A stretch of DNA of 45,917 bases from positions 1 through 45,917 of the forward strand of contig JAFGFO010000076.1 of assembly GCA_016931085.1 (NCBI GenBank), in the 5' to 3' direction. Shown in pieces: positions 1 to 8,800 of this stretch; positions within the stretch are counted from its first letter, which is position 1; every line of letters starts with the position of its first letter. The DNA is from Thermoflexales bacterium (lineage in GTDB: Bacteria > Chloroflexota > Anaerolineae > Fen-1058). The translations under genes and the position numbers were made by a program. A model generated the notes under the pieces. It was not told where the DNA came from. It saw only the letters and a program-made list of their open reading frames with translations, and searched no databases.

Positions 1-13
1 ATTAGTTCACTCT

Positions 14-86
14 GGCGGCGTAGCTCAGATGGCAGAGCAGGGGACTCATAAGCCCTGTGTCGTTGGTTCAAGCCCAATCGCCGCCA
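14..86 (+). tRNA. tRNA-Met (anticodon CAT), or tRNA-Ile2
   Basis: A full cloverleaf can be drawn by hand. The acceptor stem 14-20 pairs with 79-85 (7/7), the D stem is 23-26 with 35-38, the anticodon loop CTCATAA is 45-51 with CAT at 47-49, and the T arm is 62-66 with 74-78 around TTCAAGC. The discriminator is A86 and CCA is not encoded. The base of the anticodon stem next to the loop has an A44-G52 mismatch, which is unusual. CAT can serve elongator Met, initiator Met or lysidine-modified Ile2. The stem lacks the clean GGG/CCC of an initiator, so elongator Met or Ile2 is more likely. The 3' half from position 45 on doubles as the island's attachment site, so integration restores the tRNA. 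Confidence 0.92.
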
Positions 87-87
87 C
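45..87 (+). repeat. attL: 43-bp direct repeat, left island boundary
   Basis: Positions 45-87 (anticodon loop to one base past the tRNA discriminator) are identical over 43 bp to 38578-38620. Identity stops at both edges (A44 against T38577, A88 against T38621). A 3'-tRNA direct repeat with a tyrosine recombinase 200 bp inside it is the classic signature of a tRNA-targeted integrative element. The island between the two copies is about 38.5 kb. Confidence 0.93.
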
Positions 88-94
88 AAATAGG

Positions 95-129
95 GACGGT
101 ACCCTAAAAATAGGGCCAAAAATGACCGT
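95..129. repeat. Nested inverted repeats just inside attL
   Basis: GACGGT at 95-100 pairs with ACCGTC at 124-129, and inside it CCCTA (102-106) pairs with TAGGG (111-115). Because it directly abuts the attachment site it may be part of the recombinase binding region, but this is inference from position alone. Confidence 0.45.
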
Positions 130-144
130 CTCTCCCCATTTTAG

Positions 145-175
145 GACCTGCCAAAGGCGGCAGGTCTTTTGTTTT
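145..175 (+). terminator. Rho-independent terminator between tRNA and int1
   Basis: GACCTGCC (145-152) pairs perfectly with GGCAGGTC (159-166) across a 6-nt loop, followed by TTTTGTTTT (167-175). It would stop transcripts from the tRNA before they enter the integrase gene. It would also block readthrough from the right end of the island in a circular form. Confidence 0.85.
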
Positions 176-182
176 GCCCCAC

Positions 183-211
183 TTGGGCATTTTCGCCCTT
201 TCGAGTATATA
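183..211 (+). promoter_or_regulatory. Possible int1 promoter
   Basis: TTGGGC (183-188), a 17-nt spacer and TATATA (206-211) lie about 75 nt before the int1 start, downstream of the terminator. The -35 box is weak. Confidence 0.35.
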
Positions 212-286
212 AATTATGTCCAAGAGACTTTTAATAATTTTTCTGGCCCAGTCAACACCGCCGACAATTTTTAAAAGGAGTGCAAG

Positions 287-1309
287 ATGGTGGGTAGAAA
301 CAACAATTTGCGGCGGGAGCGGGTACAACTGACGTTGGACCAGGCTGTTGATCATTACCTGACAGCCATAACACTGGAGGGCAAGAGTCCTGAGACCGTG
401 TTGTGGCATCGGAAGAAACTGACCAGGTTTGCGGCTTTTATGCGCAATGGAGAATCGCCTGTCGGGGTGTGTGGTCTCACCCTTGACGACGGGCGGGCTT
501 TCGTCAAGTCGCTTATGGAACAAGAGACGAGGTATGCTAGCCACCCTCTTCGCCATGAGGCCCAAGGTGGTCTTGCGCCCCAGACCGTTCACGGCTTTGT
601 GCGCTCGATACGCACCTTTGCCTCGTGGCTGCAGGACGAGGGGTACACCGAGGATAACGTTTTTGGGAGACTCAAACCACCCAAGGTGCCGCAGGTTCTT
701 ATCGAGCCTCTTACCGAGGATGAAATCCGGCTGCTGCTGGTAGCTATCTCACAAGACACGCCTGAGGGGGCTCGCAACTATGCCATTATCTTGTTGTTTC
801 TGGACACCGGCGTCCGGCTGTCGGAGCTTGTACAACTCAAGATTTCCGGCATTGACTTTGGCGCGGGTGAATTCAAAGTGCTTGGCAAAGGTGGCAAAGA
901 GCGTATCGTCCCAATGGGCTTGGCTACGCGGCGGGCGGTCATTCGCTACATAGAGCACTTTCGCCCCCAGCCAGTGAACTCCCAGGAAAACCGGCTTTTC
1001 CTGACCGTGGCGGGAGATCCGATCTCCAGGGACAGCATAGCCAAGATGCTTGAGCGCTTGGGGCGGCGGACGGGGATCACCCGGCTGCATCCTCACCTGT
1101 TGCGTCATACCTTTGCGGTGCGTTATCTGCTCAACGGTGGAGACGTGTTCACCTTGCAAAAGATTCTTGGTCACACCACGCTCGACATGACGCGCAGGTA
1201 TGTGACTCTTGCCAACCGGGATGTCAAGGACAAGCACCGGCAATACAGTCCTATCGACAACTTGGGTTTGGTGAAGCAAAGGCGCGGCCGGCCGAAGAGA
1301 AATCTGTAA
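287..1309 (+). CDS. Tyrosine recombinase/integrase (int1), XerC/D-like
   Basis: This 340-residue site-specific recombinase probably integrates and excises the island at the tRNA. An N-terminal SAM-like DNA-binding domain (about residues 15-115, with LEGKSPETVLWHRKKLTRF) is followed by the catalytic domain. All catalytic positions are visible: Arg in TGVRLSELV, Lys in GKGGKERIVPM, HLLRHTF, the second His in LGHTTLDMTRRY, and the Tyr of TRRYV. The ATG at 287 has a good AAAGGAG ribosome-binding site 7 nt upstream. The gene reads away from attL, the usual position for an island integrase. Int2 (33423-34412, opposite strand) is a close paralog, roughly 85% identical by eye, so the pair could act together or represent two successive elements. 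Confidence 0.95.
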   Translation: MVGRNNNLRRERVQLTLDQAVDHYLTAITLEGKSPETVLWHRKKLTRFAAFMRNGESPVGVCGLTLDDGRAFVKSLMEQETRYASHPLRHEAQGGLAPQTVHGFVRSIRTFASWLQDEGYTEDNVFGRLKPPKVPQVLIEPLTEDEIRLLLVAISQDTPEGARNYAIILLFLDTGVRLSELVQLKISGIDFGAGEFKVLGKGGKERIVPMGLATRRAVIRYIEHFRPQPVNSQENRLFLTVAGDPISRDSIAKMLERLGRRTGITRLHPHLLRHTFAVRYLLNGGDVFTLQKILGHTTLDMTRRYVTLANRDVKDKHRQYSPIDNLGLVKQRRGRPKRNL

Positions 1310-1325
1310 AGTTGTGCTACTTTTC

Positions 1326-2051
1326 TCAAGTGGCAATGACTGCAACCATTTCCATATCAAGCCCCTGTCTCGTGATCTCGAAGCGCTTGGAGCGACGAAT
1401 CTCACCGATAAAAGGCAGCAGGTCAAAGGGGAAGGTGTACGACAACTGTCCCAACTCTCTCAGCGAAACCTGCTCAGCTTCATGGGCTTGCAATGCACAC
1501 TCTAGCAGCCATAGCGCAAGAACCTGGCTCTTGGTCTGGTGGGGAGGAACAAGCGTGTAGCTGCCACGCTCGTCAGTGTCCCGCAGTACACCCCAATCGA
1601 CAAACGAGCGCACGACACGTTGGGTGGCCCAGTGTAAGGTTGTGCGCTGCCCCCAACTCTCGACGATACGTCGTTCAACCTGCGACAGGCTCACAGCGCC
1701 TTGCAATCGTCCCAATTGTCCTGCTATGGAGGCCACGTCCCGGAAAAATGGATAAGCCAGCAGTGATATCCCCCAATGCAGCCACAAGCGTTCCCCAGCT
1801 TCCAGGTGCGCCGCCAATTGCAGTGCCTCATCGCGCAAACGTTTATCCCGCTCGGGAACATTGACCCATAAGCGTAACAAAACTACAATCGTCTTGCTCC
1901 GAGCCTCAGCTCCCTTGATTTCACCAGCCAGTTGCTCTTGTAAATGCGCGGCAACCGCACCAGGCGTAAGCTGCGCCTGACACAGGCCAATCGTACGATC
2001 CAACCAATCCAGCTTCAGCCTGCGATCGAAGCCAATGCGCTTGTTATTCAT
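1326..2051 (-). CDS. brxA: BrxA-like protein (DUF1819-type), BREX-3
   Basis: This is the last gene of the BREX operon, 241 residues. I chose the ATG at 2051 because it overlaps the pglZ stop codon as ATGA, the usual coupling; the upstream extension reads against the end of pglZ. The protein is soluble-looking, without signal peptide or membrane span, and has the layout of BrxA-type proteins: an N-terminal helical part, a Trp-rich middle (RLWLHWGISLLAYPFFRDVA) and a winged-helix-like stretch (QRVVRSFVDWGVL). BrxA proteins are small DNA-binding BREX components. In BREX-3 brxA directly follows pglZ, which is the order seen here. The family assignment rests on size, order and general pattern rather than on a diagnostic motif. 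Confidence 0.7.
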   Translation of the reverse strand: MNNKRIGFDRRLKLDWLDRTIGLCQAQLTPGAVAAHLQEQLAGEIKGAEARSKTIVVLLRLWVNVPERDKRLRDEALQLAAHLEAGERLWLHWGISLLAYPFFRDVASIAGQLGRLQGAVSLSQVERRIVESWGQRTTLHWATQRVVRSFVDWGVLRDTDERGSYTLVPPHQTKSQVLALWLLECALQAHEAEQVSLRELGQLSYTFPFDLLPFIGEIRRSKRFEITRQGLDMEMVAVIAT

Positions 2052-4159
2052 AACCCCAATCCTTGCGAGATTTGCACAAACGGCACAACCACTTCTTCCA
2101 AAGCCAGCCCACCGTGGCAGACAGCATGATGGTCCACGTTGAGAAAGGCGTCTAACTGCGGCGCCAGCAGCACCTGGAGCTGCGGCGGCAAACCCACGTT
2201 GGTCCACTCGATGGCTGTCGGCGATTGCCTCTTGGCTATGGCCAGAAACGCCGGATCAGTATAGATGCGCGCCCGCTCACCGCGCCTCTCCACCAGCACA
2301 CCCTCGCTAGGACGGCCGATGCCTTTTGCCCATACATTGCCGTGGTCCGAGGTAAGATACACAGTGAAGGATTCCTCCACCAAGCGGCTGATCAACTTGG
2401 TCAGATAGCGATAGTGCGCCATCCATAACTGCACTTGCTGGTGCATGCCGGCCGTGCCCAGTTGCATCCCGTGCATGATGTTATCCACCGTGTTCAACAC
2501 CAGTCCCACTACCTGGATTTGCGGATTTCCCAGCAATTCTTGCAACTCTGGCTCTAGCGTCGCTTCGCTATCTGGCAGCAAGCTACTGTCTGGCTCGTCT
2601 TGGCTGCCCTTTACTCCCAGGTTGCGCAGGTAGCCGATATTAGCCTTGTACAGGCCCCGCTCACACCAAAAACGCTCCCAGTGAGCTGGCTCCCGCTCCG
2701 TGCTTTGCCACGAATCAGGCAGGAACTGCGGTATGGCGCCGGCAAAGGTCGCCTGGCGCGAGATGGGCGTCAGCGTCGGCACCCAGGCAAAAGTCGCGCC
2801 TTCTTGCATAGACCAACTGGGCGCCTCTGTAGCCCAAACGTCGCGAATGATGAGCCATTGATCCAACGCCAGCCCATCTACAACGACCAACGCCTGGCGA
2901 CATCCAGGGCGCTGGCCACGGTGAGCGGCCATAAGATCGGGGATGCGGTGAACCATCACCGGGGCAGGTAAGAAAGGCAGACTGTGCAGCGTGTGATAGC
3001 GTGCAAGCATCCAATCGGCAAATTGCCTCTCCATTCTCAGGTGTAAAATCCCGTAGCGCTCGATCATTTCTGTGCCAGGCTCTTGCAGACGATAGCGCAA
3101 TATCGTCAGCTCGGCCCACCGGCCGGCAAAGCTCATCCAGTCCTTGTGCGTTGCGCCGGCGGCCGGCAGCTCACCTTCCAGGCGTTCCAGCAAGCTGGCA
3201 CAGCGCCGCAGATCGGAGGCCAGTTCATCCGACTCGACGCCAATCTCGGCCCATCCTTCAACACTCCAGCCCTCAGGCAAAGGGGCCGGCTTGAGCTTGC
3301 CTTCCAGGAAAAGGGTGTCTACATAGGCGCGCACATCCGGCTCGTCAAAAGGAAGAGGAACTGCGAGTTTCGAGTTTCGAGTTTCGAGTTGCGATCCGCC
3401 AGTTTCAGGTGATCCGCCCCCCTCATAAGCCATGCCTGGTTCGTGCGCTAATACGCCGGCCGGTTGTTGAGCTGCAAGGTAGTAAAACCATCCGTGCTGC
3501 AAGAAAGCAAAAAAGTCGACCGCGCTGCGCAGCAGCGCTTCCAGAGGCCAGCCAGCGCAGATGTGGCTGCTATGAAGTGAGGCCAGCAGCAGCGCGTCGA
3601 GGCGGGGCGGTACGCGCTCCCCTCGCGCGTGGCGGGACAGCAATAGCTTGAGCACATCCACCTGGGCTTTGATCATATCAGGCGCCAGGCCAAAGACGTG
3701 CTTGAGCACAAATAGCGCGCTGGCGCGATCACCCATCTCCGGACCGGCGTATCTCTGGCAGGCCTCGTACAACGGCTGCAAGTAGGCCAGCTCCAATTCT
3801 TTGACGACCGGGTAGCTCAGGGATGGAAATAGATCGGGCAGGCCAAAGGCGAGCGCCCGTCCAGTCTGCAACAGGTCGTAGGGCAATGTGCGCAGGCTGG
3901 CCTGGGGCGAGCGCAGGATGACGACCAGATCAGTATCCCCTCCCTCGTCCCAGCGCTGGCGATAGCTGGACTCGTAAGCGTAGCGGAAAGCGACTGCATC
4001 GTCAAAGGGGAGCATGTCAAAGCCGTTTTGCCGGATGGCAGCCAGCAGCTCTTCTTCCAGCATCAGGCCGTCAGGGTCAGCCACCAGAGTCAGTCGGTGG
4101 GCCGGCTCTTGAAAGTGTTGTAGGATATAGTCACGCCAGTTGGACATAATACAACCCAT
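2048..4159 (-). CDS. pglZ: BREX-3 PglZ, alkaline-phosphatase-superfamily protein
   Basis: This 703-residue core BREX protein works with the methyltransferase and BrxC-type ATPase in phage exclusion. The N-terminal half (1-400) is the helical part seen in PglZ. The C-terminal half carries the alkaline-phosphatase-like PglZ domain: LVVVDGLALDQW (about 424-435, metal-binding Asp), TLTPISRQATFAG (nucleophile-region Thr/Ser), TVDNIMHGM, YLTSDHGNVW and CHGGLALEEVVVPF. The start is ATG 4159, 4 bp after the NERD-helicase stop, or ATG 4147 (MSNWRDY). Neither has a strong ribosome-binding site, so translation is probably coupled. Residues 249-268 are a low-complexity insert encoded by a CGAGTTT heptamer repeat (3364-3391). 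A decayed piece of a second pglZ lies outside the island at 39007-39236. Confidence 0.93.
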   Translation of the reverse strand: MGCIMSNWRDYILQHFQEPAHRLTLVADPDGLMLEEELLAAIRQNGFDMLPFDDAVAFRYAYESSYRQRWDEGGDTDLVVILRSPQASLRTLPYDLLQTGRALAFGLPDLFPSLSYPVVKELELAYLQPLYEACQRYAGPEMGDRASALFVLKHVFGLAPDMIKAQVDVLKLLLSRHARGERVPPRLDALLLASLHSSHICAGWPLEALLRSAVDFFAFLQHGWFYYLAAQQPAGVLAHEPGMAYEGGGSPETGGSQLETRNSKLAVPLPFDEPDVRAYVDTLFLEGKLKPAPLPEGWSVEGWAEIGVESDELASDLRRCASLLERLEGELPAAGATHKDWMSFAGRWAELTILRYRLQEPGTEMIERYGILHLRMERQFADWMLARYHTLHSLPFLPAPVMVHRIPDLMAAHRGQRPGCRQALVVVDGLALDQWLIIRDVWATEAPSWSMQEGATFAWVPTLTPISRQATFAGAIPQFLPDSWQSTEREPAHWERFWCERGLYKANIGYLRNLGVKGSQDEPDSSLLPDSEATLEPELQELLGNPQIQVVGLVLNTVDNIMHGMQLGTAGMHQQVQLWMAHYRYLTKLISRLVEESFTVYLTSDHGNVWAKGIGRPSEGVLVERRGERARIYTDPAFLAIAKRQSPTAIEWTNVGLPPQLQVLLAPQLDAFLNVDHHAVCHGGLALEEVVVPFVQISQGLGL
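3364..3410. repeat. Heptamer repeat inserted in frame in pglZ
   Basis: CGAGTTT is repeated three times plus a variant (3364-3391), followed by a sequence containing CCAGTTTCAGG. On the coding strand it yields a Thr-Arg-Asn-Ser-Lys-Leu type filler peptide in PglZ at a probable domain border. A related sequence recurs at 39262-39302 and a cousin (GGTTTCAGGTTTAA) at 41866-41893. Confidence 0.7.
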
Positions 4160-4163
4160 AACG

Positions 4164-5819
4164 TCAACTTGAGCTCAATCTCTGCTTCATATCCTCTGAA
4201 AGTCTGGCTGAAGCCAGCACAACCAGGTGGTTACACGCGCGTGAGCACCCAACATAGAGAATCGATTCCATGTCTTGACTGGCCTCAGGCTCGATCTCGG
4301 CCAGGATCACAATGGGACTTTCCAATCCTTTGAAAGCATGGATCGTGGTGCAAAACACCTCGCCACTACCGGCCGCCCACTGATCAGTAAGCATCAAGTT
4401 CCCCAACATCCCCAGTCGCCATAGGTCGCTGCGCTGCCGGCCCTTGGGGGTCAACACAACGATATCCTCCACAGGGATATTCTCTTCCACCACCAACTTG
4501 TGCAGTACCTGGCGCAAAGCCTGCTTGAGATCGCTCGTACCATTGTATGTGCGCACTTCAACCTGCCTTCCCGCAGGCCCCTGTGCCACCGGCGACTGGT
4601 CTGAGCGGTAAAATTGCATCACAGTCTGGTGAATATGCTGGGTATTGCGGCAATTGCGGGTCAGGGGAAAAGGCGCAAGCTCCAGGGGAACGGTTTGCGC
4701 CGCCCGGTAGAGATTCTGGTTATCGTCAAAAAAGACATAAAAAATACCCTGGTCGGGATCGTGAAGGAGATATTGAAGCGGCATCCACCAATTATCGCAG
4801 AAATCCTGGCCTTCGTCAACAATGATGGCGTCATATTTCGGCCCCAATCGGCTTACAGCTTCCATCATCAACTCGGGCAAGATCTTGTCAAAGTAATGGT
4901 CATCACGTGCCCCGGCGTAGGCTAGACCGGCTTTGTCGGCAAGGTTTTGCGCCAGCTTGTGAAAATTGACCACATCAAGATGGTGAGGCAGCGTTTCATC
5001 ACTTCTGAGGAATTCGGCCAGATTGGTATTGTAACATGTAATCAAGGCGTGAAAGCCATGCTCTGCCAGCCGTTTCCCCTTTTCTAAAGCCAAGGTTGTC
5101 TTGCCAGAACCAGCACAACCGCTGATAGCCGCCCGCCGCTGCCGTCCTAAAAAGTCCAGCATGACAAACTGCTCTTCGGTCAATCGCGCCAGCTCTTGTT
5201 CTTCTTCACGGATCTTGGCGGACAACAAAAGATTGAGATTCCAAGAGGGACTCAAAAGATTCGTCAATTCTTTGACACCCACTGCCCCCAATGGGCTGTC
5301 ATCGGGCCTGCGACCTTGTAGATGCTGCAGCGCTTGATTGACCCAGGTGACCAGATGGCCCATATCCGAGGCATCCAGGATTAGCTCGCGCGGTGCATCG
5401 AGCCGCAGATCGCCCTTGACTGCCACATCAGGGAAGGCAACCGAGTAGCCCACGGTAATCCAGCGATTGCGCCAATAGGGGATCTCTTTCAACTTGGCCA
5501 ACAGGCTGTACTTGGCTTCTCTGACTTGTGTGAAGGGATCCTTGATGGGTATATCGTTACTGAACCATTGACCCATCTGGCCTTCGTACCGGATATGCCC
5601 GCCTTTGACTTCGACCAGGAGGATGCCAAAGTCAGGATGGGCGATGACAAAATCTGCCTCGCCATCTCGCACCCCACCCATAGTGTTTCGTATCTGCCAC
5701 CAGACGGAATGAAAGACAACAAACTCGTCCGGCAACTGGCGGCTGAATTCTTCGTACAGCCTGCGCTCGGCATAGCTGAGCGTATCAGACCGGATTGGTA
5801 TGGGGTACATTCGAGCCAT
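4164..5819 (-). CDS. NERD nuclease domain-UvrD-like helicase fusion
   Basis: This 551-residue protein joins a nuclease-related domain to a superfamily 1 helicase/ATPase. The NERD part (about 15-130) shows GEADFVIA (53-60) and LVEVKGG (68-74), the D..ExK pattern of PD-(D/E)XK-like nucleases. The helicase part has Walker A GCAGSGKTT (234-242), Walker B IIVDEGQDF (332-340), motif III-like FFDDNQNLY, and a C-terminal TTIHAFKGLE typical of UvrD motif V. It is shorter than full UvrD, so it may translocate or remodel DNA rather than unwind processively. ATG 5819 has GGAGG 9 nt upstream. It sits 19 bp after the DEAH helicase and 4 bp before pglZ, so it is a true operon member. It is not part of the minimal BREX-3 gene set as I know it. 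Confidence 0.9.
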   Translation of the reverse strand: MARMYPIPIRSDTLSYAERRLYEEFSRQLPDEFVVFHSVWWQIRNTMGGVRDGEADFVIAHPDFGILLVEVKGGHIRYEGQMGQWFSNDIPIKDPFTQVREAKYSLLAKLKEIPYWRNRWITVGYSVAFPDVAVKGDLRLDAPRELILDASDMGHLVTWVNQALQHLQGRRPDDSPLGAVGVKELTNLLSPSWNLNLLLSAKIREEEQELARLTEEQFVMLDFLGRQRRAAISGCAGSGKTTLALEKGKRLAEHGFHALITCYNTNLAEFLRSDETLPHHLDVVNFHKLAQNLADKAGLAYAGARDDHYFDKILPELMMEAVSRLGPKYDAIIVDEGQDFCDNWWMPLQYLLHDPDQGIFYVFFDDNQNLYRAAQTVPLELAPFPLTRNCRNTQHIHQTVMQFYRSDQSPVAQGPAGRQVEVRTYNGTSDLKQALRQVLHKLVVEENIPVEDIVVLTPKGRQRSDLWRLGMLGNLMLTDQWAAGSGEVFCTTIHAFKGLESPIVILAEIEPEASQDMESILYVGCSRACNHLVVLASARLSEDMKQRLSSS

Positions 5820-5838
5820 TTGGGCTTTCCTCCAGGCC

Positions 5839-8800
5839 TTACAAAATCCCGGCCGCTTCTAACAGGCGGTGCGTCAAGTCACGCGCCAGCCCTCGTTTCA
5901 ACTGATCGTGAAAGGGTTGGTTGCGAAAGTTGCGCAAGCACTCGTAACAACTGGTTTCTTCGCCGCACTCGCACTGGTCTACTCGTTCCCAGGCAGCCTT
6001 GAAAACCGCTGGCAGTTCATCGGCAACGCGGCGCACGTGACCTGCGCCACCCGGCACATTATCCAGCAGTACCAACGCCGGCGCGAGCCCAGCACTGTAG
6101 GGGTAGAGCGTGCCATCCAGATCATCACGCCGGATGCCCAAGGATTCACTAGCGCCTTCCAGCAAGGCATAAAGCAATGACAGCCACGACTCGTAGCCAA
6201 CCGCTGAAGCCCCCAAGCCCTCAAAACGCAGTTCCAGGACGTCGGTGATGAACTCGTGTCCCAGATGGTAGGTGTAGAGTGTCCCTCCACACGACCGGCC
6301 CGTACGGGGGTTGTTGTGTGCCGGAGGACGCCGGCGTCTTCCGGCCGACTCTTGAGGCGCAGGCTCCGCAAAACCGCATGCATGACAAGCACGAAAACCG
6401 CGGCCGTACTCTCCGGCATTGACCAGGGCCAGTTTGCCATAACGAGAGTAACGTTGCCACACTTGCACCTGTGCACTGGAAAGGGAAGGGACATCCTTAA
6501 AGGGTGGTTCAGCCTGCTTTTCATCCTTTTCAGGAGTGGCATATTCGGCAAAGTAGACCCGCGAGGAGTAAAAGCGCTGTGGGCGTGCTTCGCCTGACTT
6601 GCGCGGTTGATCCGCCACGATAAAGCCAAACTCGGGGATGATAAATGTACCAAAGAGCCTGGGCCAGCCGGCGAACAAATTGCCGCCGCACACAGTACAT
6701 GGTCCTTCTATGCGAGCTATCGAACGGTGAAAACGACCACACTGCGGACAGACAGCATAGTGAAAAGTTGGCCAGTCGCGCCCAGATCGCTTATCGATCC
6801 CCCCGCTGACCCAGACGTGCTTGGCAGCGACTACCTCGCCGCCCGGTGCGTATTCAGCAATGGCAATGCGCAGATCACGCTGCAATTCAATACGCCGGGC
6901 ATCTTCTAATGGCAGGTGGTTGGTTTTGAGCTCTACAACGTCGGTGGGGAAGCCGTATTTGGGCAGCACGTTGCGCGAGCCCAGGAAACCGAGCAAATCA
7001 CGGCTGCGCACTGTCCTGGCAACTCGCTGAAAGTGCTCGGCCCGCTTGTAATTTTCCTCTTGTACGGCTTCCTGTTTGAGTTGATTGAGTAGTTCCAGAT
7101 CATCTGCCACCTCCTGGATTACTCGGTCTAGAATGCCTATATCTTGCCCAGAGCCATCACCCCCCTCAATCCACAAAGTGTGCAGCCAGCCCCAGTTAGC
7201 GATATCCAGTTCAGCCTGCAAATCCTGGGGGACGATGCGCAGCAACGCTTGCCTTACCTGCGGTGGGCGGCTCCCAAGATACTGCCGAAGCAAGTCGGGG
7301 CCGGTTGGCCCGCCATCTTCGGGGGCAAAGAAGTCGCCCACGTTGCGCAAGTCCCTACCCTGCTCCTGGGCAGCCCAACGGAAAAAGGCAGCAAATAGCA
7401 CCGAGTGAACGTGGCGTCGCACGATTTTCTCATTGACGACCACGACGACCGGGGGACGGATTCGACCGGCCACCATACGCTCGGGGCGTGCATAATGAGT
7501 CAGATCGTGAGAGCGCCGCTGGGCATAGGTGAGGGCAAAAGCAGCCGAATCGGTGCGCCGCCCAGCGCGTCCGGCGCGCTGGACATAATTGGCCGTCGTC
7601 GGCGGCACATTACGCATCAGGACAGCCTGTAGCTCGCCCACATCCACACCCAGCTCGAACGTAGTGGAGCAACTGAGCGCGTTCACTTCACCACGCACAA
7701 AGCGCTCCTGAACATTCGCCGCTGCTACGCTGGTCCATTGGGCCGTGTGCTCCTCCGCGCTAATGGGGATAGGGACAAGCGCCTGGTACAGATGGCGATA
7801 GTGGTTTTGTACCCACTCCGGTGCAGTCAGGTTTACTGCTTCCAGAGCACCTTCACATCGATAAGAAGGACAGATCCCCCGTACATTGATGTGAGAGAGG
7901 TTACGGCATTGGTTGCATTGGTAAATGGGCTCGGTGGCCTCGACAAGTGGCACCACTTCCCAAAAAGTGTGGCTAATGCGATGAACCACGCCTGCCTGCC
8001 TGAGGTTCTCGCTAGGCAGGTGTGCGTGCCACAGCGAGCCGGCGCCCGTCAGGTGCTGCCATATCCCGCTTAGTGTCTGCACGGCAAGTCTATGACGCTC
8101 TTGCTTGGGAAGGTCTGTGGTGTGTGTCAACAAGCGGGTCAGGATATCCAGGCGGCGGTTGTTCCCCTGTGTCGGAACCCAGCTAAAGATGCCTGCCTTG
8201 GAGTCAGCCTGCTCCCCCCGCATGAACAACTCTCGGTTGCGCGGAGCAAATGCTTCGTCGCGGGCGTCCACGTTGTTAGGAAAGGTCACTGCCCCCTGGT
8301 AGCGCAAGGTGTCTATCAAGAGCACAATCAATTGCCACGCTTCTTCGGCATTGAGATTCCAGGGAGGATCCATCAACTGCTGCAGCGGGCGCCACCGATC
8401 GGGCCGCACCAGGCGGAATTTGAGCAAGCCAAGGCCCTCCAGGCTGATGCGGCGATCCAGGGCAATCAGTTCTTGCATCAACCAGGTGGCCATGAGTCGC
8501 TGGCGCTCGTCATGGCCCTGGTTTTGTGTGAAAAGACCGATTTCCTCTGCCTGGCGCTGCAAACGCCAGACCAGCTCTTGCAGTCGCAAATGTCCTTCAC
8601 GCCCGGCTTGGTCCTCAAGCAGCGTTTTCATAATCAGGCGGCGGCGCAACACCTGCTCGTAAGTGCGCTCCAGGTAAGGGGCAAAAAAGGCTGCATCTTG
8701 CCGGCTGTCGGAAAACGCCAGCAATTTGCGCCCTTGCCCGGGCAAATCCTCCATATCAATATCGACTGAGGGAGGCAATGCCTGGTACAACGAAGTGGCC

